Source: Alphaproteobacteria bacterium (lineage in GTDB: Bacteria > Pseudomonadota > Alphaproteobacteria > Micropepsales > Micropepsaceae). From it: 64,000 bases of DNA. Shown piece after piece: positions 23,949 through 33,748 of the stretch. The stretch's first letter is position 1. Every line of letters starts with the position of its first letter. The DNA lies in the NCBI GenBank assembly GCA_020852655.1, contig JADZAI010000103.1:111330-175329 (forward strand), read 5' to 3'. The position numbers and the translations under genes are program-made. Below the pieces are notes generated by a model that worked only from the letters and a program-made list of their open reading frames with translations, ran no database searches and was not told the DNA's origin.

Positions 23949-26230
23949 TTCGGCGTACCCGTCCGCCCTGCGCCCTGTGCGCGGCTGACCAGCCAGGCGA
24001 AGACCTTCGAGCGGTCCTCCACCGGGCCGCTGCGGCCTGAGTTGCCCGAATGCCCCGCGCCCATGTTGACCAGGAACAGCAGCGGGTTCGCGTCCGTCTT
24101 CATCGCCCGCAGCTTCGCGACCCATTTCGCCGGCTCGAAATAGCCGACCTGCGAATCGTTCAGCCCCGTCAGCACGAAGAGCGGCGGATAGGCCTTGGCC
24201 GTGACGTTGTCATACGGGCTGTAGGCCGCCATCCAGTCATACTGTTCCCTGATGTTGGGGTTGCCCCACTCTTCATACTCGAACGTCGTCAGCGGGATGG
24301 TGTCGTCGAGCATCGTCGTCAGCACGTCGACGAACGGCACCTGCGCAACGACACCGTCGTAGAGATCGCCGCGCAGATTCGTCACCGCGCCCATCAGCAG
24401 CCCGCCGGCCGAGCCGCCCTGCGCATAGACATGCTTGGGATCGGCATAGCCCTGCGCGATCACTGCCTCCGTCGCCGCAATAAAGTCGGTGAAGCTGTTG
24501 ATCTTCGTCTGCATGCGGCCGCCCTGGTACCAGGCGTCGCCCATGTCGCGGCTGCCGCGGATATGCGCGATGGCGAGCACGAAGCCGCGGTCGAGCAGGC
24601 TCACATAGTTGCGATACCAGCCCGGCTCCGTCGTGATGCCGTAGGCGCCGTAGCCGTAGACCAGCGTCGGATTGCCGCCCGCCTTCTTCTGGTCCTTGCG
24701 CCACACCAGCGTCACCGGCACCTGCGCGCCGTCCTGCGCCGGCGCCAGGATGCGCGCCGCCTCGTAGAGCTCCGGCTTGAACCACGTATAGGCCGGGTTC
24801 TTCTTCAGCTCGGTCTTGGCGCCCGTCGCGAAATCCACCTGGTACAGCACCGCCGGCAGCGTCGCGCTCTGGAAATCGACGCGCACGAAGGGCAGCGCCG
24901 GGTCCTCGTTGCGCTCCAGCGCGGTCACGCCGAGCGGCCCGAAATCCAGCTCCGACGTCGTCTTTCCGGTGGCGCGATCGACGAGCCGCACGGTCGACGT
25001 CGCATCGTGCACGGCCTGCACCGCGATGACGTCGTTGAAATAGGCGACGCCCTCGATGTAGTGCCCCTTCGTCTCGGCGACGACCGTCGTCGCCGCATCG
25101 AGATTGGGGTTCGCCTCGTCCAGCGCGACGATCTTCAGGTCCGGCGCGCCCTCGTTGGTGAGGATGTAGAACTTGCCGTCGAAGTGATCGCCGAAGGCGC
25201 GCGTGTTGCGCGTGCGCGGCACCAGCATCACCGGCTTGGGGTCGGGCGACGTCAACGACACCGCGAGAATCTCGGTGCGCTGGAGGTGATAGACGGTGAT
25301 GATCCCGTACTGCTCCGAACGCGAGGTGGCGATCGACAGCTCGAACGTCGTGTCCGGCTCCTCGCGCATCACGGTGTCGCTCGCCGGATCGGCGCCCAGC
25401 GTGTGCCGCTTGATCTGGTTGCAGCGCACCGTCTCGTCGAGCCGGCCGTAGAACAGCGCCGTACCGTCCTTCGTCCACACGAGGTCCGACGACGCGTCCT
25501 TGATGCCCGTCGACGTCACCGCGCCGGTCGCAAGGTCGCGGACGAAGATCTCGTTGATGCGGTCGCCCTTGAAATCGACCGCGAAGGCGACCTTCGCGCC
25601 GTCCGGGCTGACGTTCCAGCCGCGCAGGAAATATTGCTCGTGGCCGTTCGCCTTCTCCGCCGCCGCCAGGGAGGGCACGTCCAGCACCACCTCTTCCGCT
25701 GCATCGGGCGAACCCTTGCGCCGCACGATCACCGGATAGTCGGCGCCCTCCGCGTAGCGCTCCTGGTAGTAATAGCCGTCCTTCGCGTACGGGATCTCGA
25801 CGTCGGCGAGGCTCGCCCGCGCATCCAGCTCCTTGTAGATCTCGTCCTTCAGCGCCTGCTGGGGCGCGAGCTGGGCGTTGGCATAGGCGGTCTCGGCCTC
25901 CAGATAGGCGATGACCTCGGGATTCTCCTTCTCGTTCAGCCAGTAATAGGGATCGACCCGGATCGACCCGAACGGCGCCGTCACGGTGTGATCCTTCTTC
26001 GCCGCGACGGGCGGCGCGGCGGTCGTGTCGGCGATCGGGACTGCGCCCACCGTATCCTCCGATGTGGCTGTGGCCGGCGTCAGGCAGCTCGTGCAGCTCG
26101 TATCCGCCGGCGCGCTCGCGACCGGCACGGGCGCGGCATTGCTCGAACCCGGCGACATCAGGAAAGAGGCCCCGGCCGCAACGAATGCAGCCGTGCTGAC
26201 GGCGAGGAAGAGTCCGTAGGTTCCACGCAT
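23945..26230 (-). CDS. Secreted oligopeptidase B-like S9 serine peptidase
   Basis: A 761-residue prolyl-oligopeptidase-family enzyme. The N-terminal beta-propeller (about 80-480) starts at DPYYWLNEKENPEVIAYLEAE, the catalytic domain holds GGSAGG with Ser607, Asp near 692 (TGLNDSQVGYFEPAKW) and His727 (GAGHSG). These match oligopeptidase B (PtrB), which cuts short peptides after Arg or Lys. Unlike the cytosolic E. coli enzyme it begins with a signal-peptide-like MRGTYGLFLAVSTAAFVAAG and a Cys-Cys/Thr/Ala-rich linker (TSCTSCLTPATATSE), so it should act in the periplasm. GGGGAA precedes the ATG. Confidence 0.9.
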   Translation of the reverse strand: MRGTYGLFLAVSTAAFVAAGASFLMSPGSSNAAPVPVASAPADTSCTSCLTPATATSEDTVGAVPIADTTAAPPVAAKKDHTVTAPFGSIRVDPYYWLNEKENPEVIAYLEAETAYANAQLAPQQALKDEIYKELDARASLADVEIPYAKDGYYYQERYAEGADYPVIVRRKGSPDAAEEVVLDVPSLAAAEKANGHEQYFLRGWNVSPDGAKVAFAVDFKGDRINEIFVRDLATGAVTSTGIKDASSDLVWTKDGTALFYGRLDETVRCNQIKRHTLGADPASDTVMREEPDTTFELSIATSRSEQYGIITVYHLQRTEILAVSLTSPDPKPVMLVPRTRNTRAFGDHFDGKFYILTNEGAPDLKIVALDEANPNLDAATTVVAETKGHYIEGVAYFNDVIAVQAVHDATSTVRLVDRATGKTTSELDFGPLGVTALERNEDPALPFVRVDFQSATLPAVLYQVDFATGAKTELKKNPAYTWFKPELYEAARILAPAQDGAQVPVTLVWRKDQKKAGGNPTLVYGYGAYGITTEPGWYRNYVSLLDRGFVLAIAHIRGSRDMGDAWYQGGRMQTKINSFTDFIAATEAVIAQGYADPKHVYAQGGSAGGLLMGAVTNLRGDLYDGVVAQVPFVDVLTTMLDDTIPLTTFEYEEWGNPNIREQYDWMAAYSPYDNVTAKAYPPLFVLTGLNDSQVGYFEPAKWVAKLRAMKTDANPLLFLVNMGAGHSGNSGRSGPVEDRSKVFAWLVSRAQGAGRTGTPN

Positions 26231-26324
26231 AGAGTTCCCCGTGACACTGGCGCGTTGGCGTCTGGCCCGCCAGCCCTGGCGATCCGGCGCCACTCTCCCG
26301 AAATTCGCCGTCCCTGTCGACCCG

Positions 26325-26696
26325 TTACGGCCGCGCCTGTGCGCCGCTCACACAGGCCTTCTCGATCGGTCCCATCCTGGCCTGTGCGGCTTCGAGGAAC
26401 CGGCGCGCCTCCGTTTCGCTGACCTGCAACAGCGCAGCCGCCAGCACGACGTCGGCGGGCCGGATGTCGGCGATCAGCACTTTCAGCATTTTCGCCGCGT
26501 CCGGCCCGAAATCCGCGATGATCCGGTCGACCACGCAGCTACAGGCCGCCGCGGCGCCCGACGGCGGCGGGTTCGGTGCCACCACGGCCTGGCAATGCTC
26601 GATCGCCGGCTGCCGCAGGTCCTGTGCCGTCTCGGCCGCCGCCGCGAGTCCCGCGAGACCCACAACGGCACAAAATCCAGCCCGGAAACAGCGCAT
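26325..26696 (-). CDS. Small secreted hypothetical protein
   Basis: A 123-residue protein with signal peptide MRCFRAGFCAVVGLAGLAAA and a helical mature part with Cys residues in EHCQAVVAPNPPPSG, CSCVVDRI and the terminal EKACVSGAQARP, suggesting disulfides in the periplasm. I recognise no family. It lies 94 bp downstream of the oligopeptidase start, in the same direction, so it may be the upstream gene of that transcript. Confidence 0.65.
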   Translation of the reverse strand: MRCFRAGFCAVVGLAGLAAAAETAQDLRQPAIEHCQAVVAPNPPPSGAAAACSCVVDRIIADFGPDAAKMLKVLIADIRPADVVLAAALLQVSETEARRFLEAAQARMGPIEKACVSGAQARP

Positions 26697-26832
26697 GCCC
26701 AAATCCTTAACCCTCGGAACCCGCGATTGCATCGCATCGGCCCGCCCATCTTCGCGTAAACTTAACGGCGCGCGCGCAGATATGCCGCATGGCGCAATTC
26801 GTGCACACCCGAGACGGTCGAGTGAGGCCCCG

Positions 26833-28128
26833 GTGAGCGTGCACGGCAGACGTAGCGAATTGATACGGCGCCTGCGCCCCTTCGCGCTGAACTATGTCGC
26901 GTCCGGCGCCAGCCTCGGACTTGCGGCCGGCGCGCAGCTCGTGACCTTCGCCCTGCTCGCGCGCCATCTCGGCCCGGCCGAGTTCGGCCAGCTCGTCGCC
27001 GTGACCGCCTTTATCGCCATCGCCGCGCCTTTCTGCGGCCTTGGCGCCCTCGAAGGCCTCGTCCGCCGCACCGCGGCCCGGCGCTCCGACTACGCCGCCA
27101 TGCTGGGCCACGCGCTGGTCCTCATCGCGATCACCGGCACGCTCCTCGTCGCCGCCGGCATCGTCGGCCTGCCCTTCGTGTTCCCGCTCTCGCCCGATGC
27201 CGGCGCGGCCTTCCTCGCTACCGCCCTGATGCTCGGCGGCGGCATCGTGCTCGGGAACATCGTCAATCTCTCCGAGCATGCCTGCATGGCGCATGGCCGC
27301 TTCGGCGCCGCCAACGCGATCGTCGCCGGCTTCGCCCTCGCCCGCACCGCGACCGCCGCCATCGCCTGCATCGCCTTCGACGTGACGACCGCGGCCGGCT
27401 GGGCCGACTGGTTCTTCGCCTGCCACCTCGTATCGGCCGGCGCCGCCTTCTGGGCGATCCGCGGCCTCGGCCGGCCGCGCTTCGGCCTGGTGCGCGAGGA
27501 ACTCGTCCGCGGCACCTGGTTCAGCCTGCCCATCCTCGCCCGCGCCTTGCGCCAGAATGTCGACCTCATCGTCCTCGGCCTCGTTGCCGGCGGCGCGACC
27601 CTCGCGAGCTACGGCATCGCCCGCCGCATCCTCGACGTCTCCTACCTCTCGATCGGCGCCCTCAGCCGCCTCGTCTACCCCGGCTCCGCGATGGCCGCGG
27701 CCAAGGGCATCGGCCCGATGCTCGACCGCGCCCGCTCCGTGCTCGTCGGCGCCCTCGGCGTCGGCGCCCTGACGGCGGCGGCGGTCTGGCTCGCCGCACC
27801 GCTCCTGCCGCTGATCTTCGGCAGCGGCTATGTCGCCCTGCCCGGTTTTGCACGCGCCCTCTGCGGCCTGCTTATCGTCTCGGCCGGCGGCGTGACGGCG
27901 CTCGACGCCCTCGCCGCCTCCGGCCGGCACGGCAAGCGGGCCGCCGTCCTCGGCCTCGGCAGCCTCGCCGGCGCCGCCCTGGTCGCTGCCGGCTGTGCCG
28001 CCTACGGACCGGACGGCGCGATCAGCGCCGCCTATGTCGCCGATACCGGCGTCGCGGTGCTGGCATGGATTCTGCTGCTGCGGCTCGCCCAGCCGGCCCG
28101 AATCCCAGCATCGCCGGTCCCGGCTTGA
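26833..28128 (+). CDS. Oligosaccharide flippase family membrane protein
   Basis: A 431-residue MOP-superfamily transporter with about 12-14 membrane helices, beginning LRPFALNYVASGASLGLAAGAQLVTFALLA after a basic N-terminus and containing LARHLGPAEFGQLVAVTAF, typical of Wzx/polysaccharide export flippases that move lipid-linked sugars across the inner membrane. GTG is chosen as start with GAGG nearby; an ATG 17 codons earlier lacks a ribosome site. It is followed after 7 bp by a GNAT-like gene, which suggests a joint role in surface glycan modification. Confidence 0.83.
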   Translation: MSVHGRRSELIRRLRPFALNYVASGASLGLAAGAQLVTFALLARHLGPAEFGQLVAVTAFIAIAAPFCGLGALEGLVRRTAARRSDYAAMLGHALVLIAITGTLLVAAGIVGLPFVFPLSPDAGAAFLATALMLGGGIVLGNIVNLSEHACMAHGRFGAANAIVAGFALARTATAAIACIAFDVTTAAGWADWFFACHLVSAGAAFWAIRGLGRPRFGLVREELVRGTWFSLPILARALRQNVDLIVLGLVAGGATLASYGIARRILDVSYLSIGALSRLVYPGSAMAAAKGIGPMLDRARSVLVGALGVGALTAAAVWLAAPLLPLIFGSGYVALPGFARALCGLLIVSAGGVTALDALAASGRHGKRAAVLGLGSLAGAALVAAGCAAYGPDGAISAAYVADTGVAVLAWILLLRLAQPARIPASPVPA

Positions 28129-28135
28129 GACGGTC

Positions 28136-29284
28136 ATGACCCTCGACGACGTCATCCACCCCGGTCTGCCGCGCATCGCGCACAGCGCGCCCGCGCGCGG
28201 CGGACGCGTGCGGGCGATGGAACGGGCCGACATCGCCGCCGTCGGGCGCATGTTCTTCCGGACGTTCCGCGGCCGGGATCGCGAATCGCCGCCCGAGTTC
28301 AACGCCTATTTCGCCCGCGCCTTCTTCGGCTCGCCCGCCTACGCTCCCGAAACCGGCAGTATCGTCCACCAGACCGCCGAAGGCTGGATCGACGCCGCCA
28401 TCTCGGCCGTGCCGATGAACTTCATCGCCAACGGCCGCGCCCTCGGCGGCCGCCTCCTCTGCGCCTTCATGGAGGAGGCCAATTCCCGCCACGGCGGCGC
28501 AGCCCAACTGATGCTCTCGATCCGCGCCCGGCTTCAGGATCTCTGCTTCACCGACAGCGCCGCCCCGGTCAGCGCCGACCTCTGCCGCGCCGTCGGCGGC
28601 GCCATCCTGCCGGTCCAGAGCCTCGAATGGCGCCGCCTCTTCCGCCCGACCCGCTGGCTGGCCTCGGCCGCGCGCCGGCGCTTCCTCGGCCGCACCCGCC
28701 TCGGCCTGCTGCTCGCCCCGTTCGACGCCGCCCTCCGCCGCGCTTTCAGCGCCTTCGTCCAGAGGCAGCCCCAGGAAACCACCGGCACGGCGATGACCCG
28801 CGAGGAGTTCCTGGAGGCTGCCCCGCGCTTCGTCTCGCGCTTCGCCATCCATCCCGAATGGTCGCCCGGCGAACTCGGCTGGCTGCTCGACATGGCCGCC
28901 CTCAACAAGGCCGAAGGCCCGCTCGTCCTCCGCGCCGTGCGTGGCGCCCAGGACCGCCTCATCGGCTGCTACCTCTATTACGGCCTCCCCGGCGAGACCG
29001 CCCATGTGCTGAACCTCATGTGCATCGGCGGCTACGAGACCGAGACCATCGCCCAGGCCTTCGCCGACCTCGACGCCGCCGGCTTCGCCGCCGCCCGCGG
29101 CATCGCCCAGCCCTTCCTGATGGAATCGCTGCTGCGTCAGAAGCGCACGACCTTCCGCTATCGCGGCTATTTCTGCATCGCCAGCCGCCACAAGGACGTG
29201 CGCGACGCCGCCGCCCAGGGCGACATCTATATCGGCGGCCTCGCCGGCGAATCCTGGAGCCGCCTCCTCTCCGACTTTCACTAG
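28136..29284 (+). CDS. GNAT-fold-like protein of unknown function, coupled to flippase
   Basis: A 382-residue soluble protein. Two blocks resemble halves of an N-acetyltransferase: VRAMERADIAAVGRMFFRTF with AISAVPMNFIANGRALGG and LCAFMEEANSRHGGAAQLML, and a second half with PLVLRAVRGAQDRLIGCYLY and LIGCYLYYGLPGETAHVLNL. I infer a tandem GNAT architecture like FemAB-type or GNAT proteins of exopolysaccharide clusters; I cannot name the family. It starts 7 bp after the flippase stop. Confidence 0.7.
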   Translation: MTLDDVIHPGLPRIAHSAPARGGRVRAMERADIAAVGRMFFRTFRGRDRESPPEFNAYFARAFFGSPAYAPETGSIVHQTAEGWIDAAISAVPMNFIANGRALGGRLLCAFMEEANSRHGGAAQLMLSIRARLQDLCFTDSAAPVSADLCRAVGGAILPVQSLEWRRLFRPTRWLASAARRRFLGRTRLGLLLAPFDAALRRAFSAFVQRQPQETTGTAMTREEFLEAAPRFVSRFAIHPEWSPGELGWLLDMAALNKAEGPLVLRAVRGAQDRLIGCYLYYGLPGETAHVLNLMCIGGYETETIAQAFADLDAAGFAAARGIAQPFLMESLLRQKRTTFRYRGYFCIASRHKDVRDAAAQGDIYIGGLAGESWSRLLSDFH

Positions 29285-29311
29285 CCGGACTTGGGCGCTA
29301 GAAGGCGCCCC

Positions 29312-30631
<1,320 letters not shown>

Positions 30632-30740
30632 ATCGGCGTGCCGCGCGGTCGATCTTGACCTAGGCCAGCGAGCCGACGATCCTTCCGCTCATAAGGCATT
30701 CTCTGCACGTAACAGTGGTGCGGTGAGGGGATGGGGGAAC

Positions 30741-31538
30741 ATGACCGGTCGGTTCGAAGAAGCGCTCGCAGTCTTCCAGGCGGAGATCGCCGCAGCGGCG
30801 AAATCGCTCGGGATTATCAAGACGTCGCTTGGCCGCGCGTCCAAGGCAGCGGAGGCGGGCCACGTCCGTGACATCGACAAGGCACTGGCGGCGCTTTCCA
30901 GCTCCGGCGCAGAGTTCGCCCGGCGCCTGACGAGCGCCCAGACCGCTTGGCGCTTCGATGCGGACGGCTACCTGTCGAGCGGCGCATTCAAGGATGAACT
31001 GCTTGCCGCCGCAGCGGCGGCGGGCCTGAAGCTGTTCGAACGCGATGGCCGCATCTATTGCTACCCGATGCTGCTCGGTGTTTCCGCCAAGGATCTGGCG
31101 GTCACGATCGACCGGAAGCCCGAACGGCGCCTGCGGCCCAGCGCGCTTGTAAAGCTTCTTGCTGCGCGGCAACGTCAGCCTCAGAAATTTGCCGTCGCGC
31201 AGTTTCTGGAGACGCTGTTCGCCGCCTATCGACTCCTCGCGCCGCGCTTCGACAAGGCGTGGACCGCGACCTCGGACGGTGCCGGGCCGGTAGTGCCGCT
31301 CGCAGAGATTCACGAGACTCTCACCCTCCTGCCCGGCGCGGCTCGCGACTATCCTTTGGCCGAATTTACCCGCGACGTTCACCTCCTGGATCGCCAGCCG
31401 GAGACGCGCACCAGGGACGGCCGGCGCTTCACGCTGCCCAACTCGACCGGCTCGAAAGGCGGTAAGCGCCTGACGATGGCAGACGAGCAGGGCGGCGAGC
31501 GCGTCTATGTCGGGCTCGCCTTCCACAAGGAGGCGTAG
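30741..31538 (+). CDS. First gene of putative defence operon, unrecognised 265-aa protein
   Basis: A 265-residue protein I do not recognise. The first 70 residues are helical and coiled-coil-like (FEEALAVFQAEIAAAAKSLG), then comes a mixed segment (KDELLAAAAAAGLKLFERDG, RIYCYPMLLGVSAKDL) and a central RPSALVKLLAARQRQPQKFA helix pair, ending in a strand-rich stretch with ERVYVGLAFHKEA. No catalytic motif is visible, so a structural, DNA-recognition or sensor role is possible. An SD-like AAGGAGG in its last codons serves the next gene, whose ATG follows the TAG directly. Codons are more varied (gca, aaa, att, ctt) than in purB. Start taken at ATG; a GTG six codons earlier is possible. Confidence 0.8.
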   Translation: MTGRFEEALAVFQAEIAAAAKSLGIIKTSLGRASKAAEAGHVRDIDKALAALSSSGAEFARRLTSAQTAWRFDADGYLSSGAFKDELLAAAAAAGLKLFERDGRIYCYPMLLGVSAKDLAVTIDRKPERRLRPSALVKLLAARQRQPQKFAVAQFLETLFAAYRLLAPRFDKAWTATSDGAGPVVPLAEIHETLTLLPGAARDYPLAEFTRDVHLLDRQPETRTRDGRRFTLPNSTGSKGGKRLTMADEQGGERVYVGLAFHKEA

Positions 31539-32504
31539 ATGGCCGTCGACAGCGCCGAATGGCTGCGCCTGATGGAGGCGGAATACCTGTCCGAATTCGT
31601 CCCCGAGGGAGGATCGGCCATCAAGTTTGCCGTCGTTCCGGACGATGCGAAGGCGGACGAACTCCGCGCCAGCCTGATGGCGTTGGGGGAAAGCCATCAG
31701 ATGGTCTGCGCGCACATCGACAGCGCGGAAACCAAACTGCACATGATCCAGGACGTCTTCTTCGGCGTTGCCCGTCAGATCGACTGGAACACGTCCGCGC
31801 AGAGCTTTCTGGAGCGGCTCTTCCGAAAACAGGGGTATCAGTGGCCCAACCCAGGGCAACCGATGACCGTGCAGGCGCTAAGCGCCGCGAACGATGTCGA
31901 CCCTACGATCCTGCGCCGCGAGAAGAACCAGTGGCTGACAAGCGAGATCATGCGCGAGCCGGGCATGGCGCAGGACTTTCGTATCGCCATGACGCGGCTC
32001 TGCGAGGAGCGCTTCGTTCCCGAATCTCCGTTGGGCGCCTCCGCCGCGCCGCCGGTCCTCGAATGGCTCAAGGGCGATCTCCGCGCCATCGGACCCCTCA
32101 AGTCGGCCCAGATTTTCGCGAAGATAACCCGCACCAACGCGCGCCCGATGCTGCGATCCTTGTGCCGATGGCTGAGGATGCTGGGTCATGGCGGCCTCAT
32201 GCTGACGATCGACATTCGCCGCCTGGCGATGTCGTTGCCTGCCGGCTCCCCGGGCATCCGCTACACCGCGGCTGCTGTCATGGATGCCTTTGAAGTTTTG
32301 CGGCAGCTCATCGACAATGCAGACCAGTTCGACGGACTCTTTCTCGTCGTCATCGCCGGCGAGCCGTTCATCGGCAACGATCAGAAGCGCAGCATCGAAG
32401 CCTATACCGCATTGAAGATGCGCATCTGGGACGATGTCCGGGCACGCGACCGCGACAACCCTCTGTCGCCCCTCACCACGTTGGCTTGGAGCACGGCGCC
32501 ATGA
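31539..32504 (+). CDS. Degenerate BrxD/DUF2791-like ATPase (P-loop lost)
   Basis: A 321-residue protein that can be aligned by eye with the next gene product. At the P-loop position it has AVVPDDAKADELRASL where the neighbour has AGGFGAGKSHFLGYL, and at the Walker B strand GGLMLTIDIRRLA where the neighbour has GWCVLLDEVELIG. Blocks EWLKGDLRAIGPLKSA and QWLREAGIKKLFGAIKPPKA also correspond. The Walker A Gly-Lys-Ser and catalytic Glu are therefore missing, so it should not hydrolyse ATP but may pair with the active subunit. The start follows the upstream stop with no gap; the stop overlaps the next ATG in ATGA. Confidence 0.75.
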   Translation: MAVDSAEWLRLMEAEYLSEFVPEGGSAIKFAVVPDDAKADELRASLMALGESHQMVCAHIDSAETKLHMIQDVFFGVARQIDWNTSAQSFLERLFRKQGYQWPNPGQPMTVQALSAANDVDPTILRREKNQWLTSEIMREPGMAQDFRIAMTRLCEERFVPESPLGASAAPPVLEWLKGDLRAIGPLKSAQIFAKITRTNARPMLRSLCRWLRMLGHGGLMLTIDIRRLAMSLPAGSPGIRYTAAAVMDAFEVLRQLIDNADQFDGLFLVVIAGEPFIGNDQKRSIEAYTALKMRIWDDVRARDRDNPLSPLTTLAWSTAP

Positions 32505-33748
32505 GCGATGCCAGACGTGCCATCGAAGCTTTGCGCGCCGGCGTGCCCAACAGACCCGCAATCCGATTGCTCGGCTCAGCCGAATCCGAGCTGATCGAGG
32601 GCTTCGAAAGCAATCTCCGGTCCGTCGAGTCGAGCCTTGGCGACATCCGCATTCCCGGACAGGTCGTTGCCGGTGGCTTCGGCGCCGGCAAGTCGCACTT
32701 TCTGGGATATCTGCGTGAGATAGCCTTGGCCAGGAACTTCGTCGTTTCCTGGATTTCGATCAGCAAGGAAACGCCGCTGTTCGATCTGGAGAAGACGTTT
32801 CTGGCAGCGATGCGCAACGCGGCGGTCGCCAAGCGGACGGACGATGCGATGACGGCGGTCTTCGCAGGTCTGCGTCCCGGCTCGTCAAGCTACGAAGCCC
32901 TCCAGGACTGGGCCGGCTCGTCCGAGGCCGGGTTGTCCCCGCTCTTTTCGGCGCTCTTGGAATTGATACCGCGCCGGCAGAGCACGCCGGAGGATCACCA
33001 ACGCATCGCGCGCTTTTTTGCCGGCGGCAAGCTGGCGATGGCCTCGGTCAATCAGTGGCTGCGCGAAGCCGGCATCAAGAAGCTGTTCGGTGCCATCAAG
33101 CCGCCAAAAGCGGCGGAGCTCGCGCGGCAGCGCCTCCTGTTTGCGCCGCGTCTCATGGCCGCGGCAGGCTTTGCGGGATGGTGCGTCCTGCTCGATGAGG
33201 TGGAACTGATCGGACGTTATAGCGCGCTACAGCGAGGGCGCAGTTATGCCGAACTCGCGCGCTGGCTCAACCTCGATCAGGACGGCGGCCGGCCGGGCAT
33301 CGTCGCTGTCGCCGCCTTCACCGACGACTTCAAGGATCGGGTGATCGTCGACAAGCGCGACGACGAAGCCGTCCCCGCAAAGCTCTACGCCAAGAACGAG
33401 CGGGAGGCCGCATCGGCGGCCACGACGATGATCCGGTTTCTCGAGACGGGGACCAATATGCGCGCATTGCGGCAACCCGATGCCACGATGCTGAAGGAGA
33501 GTCTGGACAAGACACGGGCGCTTTATACGCAAGCCTACGCTTGGTCTCCGCCGCCGACGGATATCGGCGAAATGTCGAGCACGGGGCGCATGCGGCAATA
33601 CATCAAGTCATGGATCACCGCGTGGGACCTTCAGCGGTTATACGACCAGGTTTCTTCGATCGAAGTCAGCGCCATCGCATCGGACTATTCGGAAAGTGCG
33701 GACATCGAGAAGGCGTCGGAGACCGACGACGATGACTCCGACGACTGA
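32501..33748 (+). CDS. BrxD/DUF2791-like P-loop ATPase
   Basis: A 415-residue ATPase with Walker A GFGAGKS at residues 59-65 inside QVVAGGFGAGKSHFLGYLRE and Walker B WCVLLDE at 227-233 with catalytic Asp-Glu. The blocks RLLGSAESELIEGFESNL and SYAELARWLN are characteristic of the BREX ATP-binding protein BrxD / DUF2791 group. The C-terminus is acidic (SETDDDDSDD). No PglX, PglZ or BrxC lies nearby, so it is not a BREX locus. It overlaps the gene before by 4 bp and the helicase after by 1 bp (TGATG). Expected to act with the SNF2 helicase on foreign DNA. Confidence 0.85.
   Translation: MSDARRAIEALRAGVPNRPAIRLLGSAESELIEGFESNLRSVESSLGDIRIPGQVVAGGFGAGKSHFLGYLREIALARNFVVSWISISKETPLFDLEKTFLAAMRNAAVAKRTDDAMTAVFAGLRPGSSSYEALQDWAGSSEAGLSPLFSALLELIPRRQSTPEDHQRIARFFAGGKLAMASVNQWLREAGIKKLFGAIKPPKAAELARQRLLFAPRLMAAAGFAGWCVLLDEVELIGRYSALQRGRSYAELARWLNLDQDGGRPGIVAVAAFTDDFKDRVIVDKRDDEAVPAKLYAKNEREAASAATTMIRFLETGTNMRALRQPDATMLKESLDKTRALYTQAYAWSPPPTDIGEMSSTGRMRQYIKSWITAWDLQRLYDQVSSIEVSAIASDYSESADIEKASETDDDDSDD

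Noticed and set aside
30655..30683. TTGACC with GATCCT 17 bp on as a promoter for the ATPase-helicase operon
   Set aside because: The -10 is a poor match; kept out of the features, although a promoter must lie in 30632-30740.
30660..31859. Long minus-strand frame of 399 codons across the first two genes of the ATPase-helicase operon
   Set aside because: It is an antisense shadow. The plus-strand genes have a tight overlap chain, SD sites and a product that aligns with a neighbour, while the antisense product is Arg/Gly-rich without motifs.
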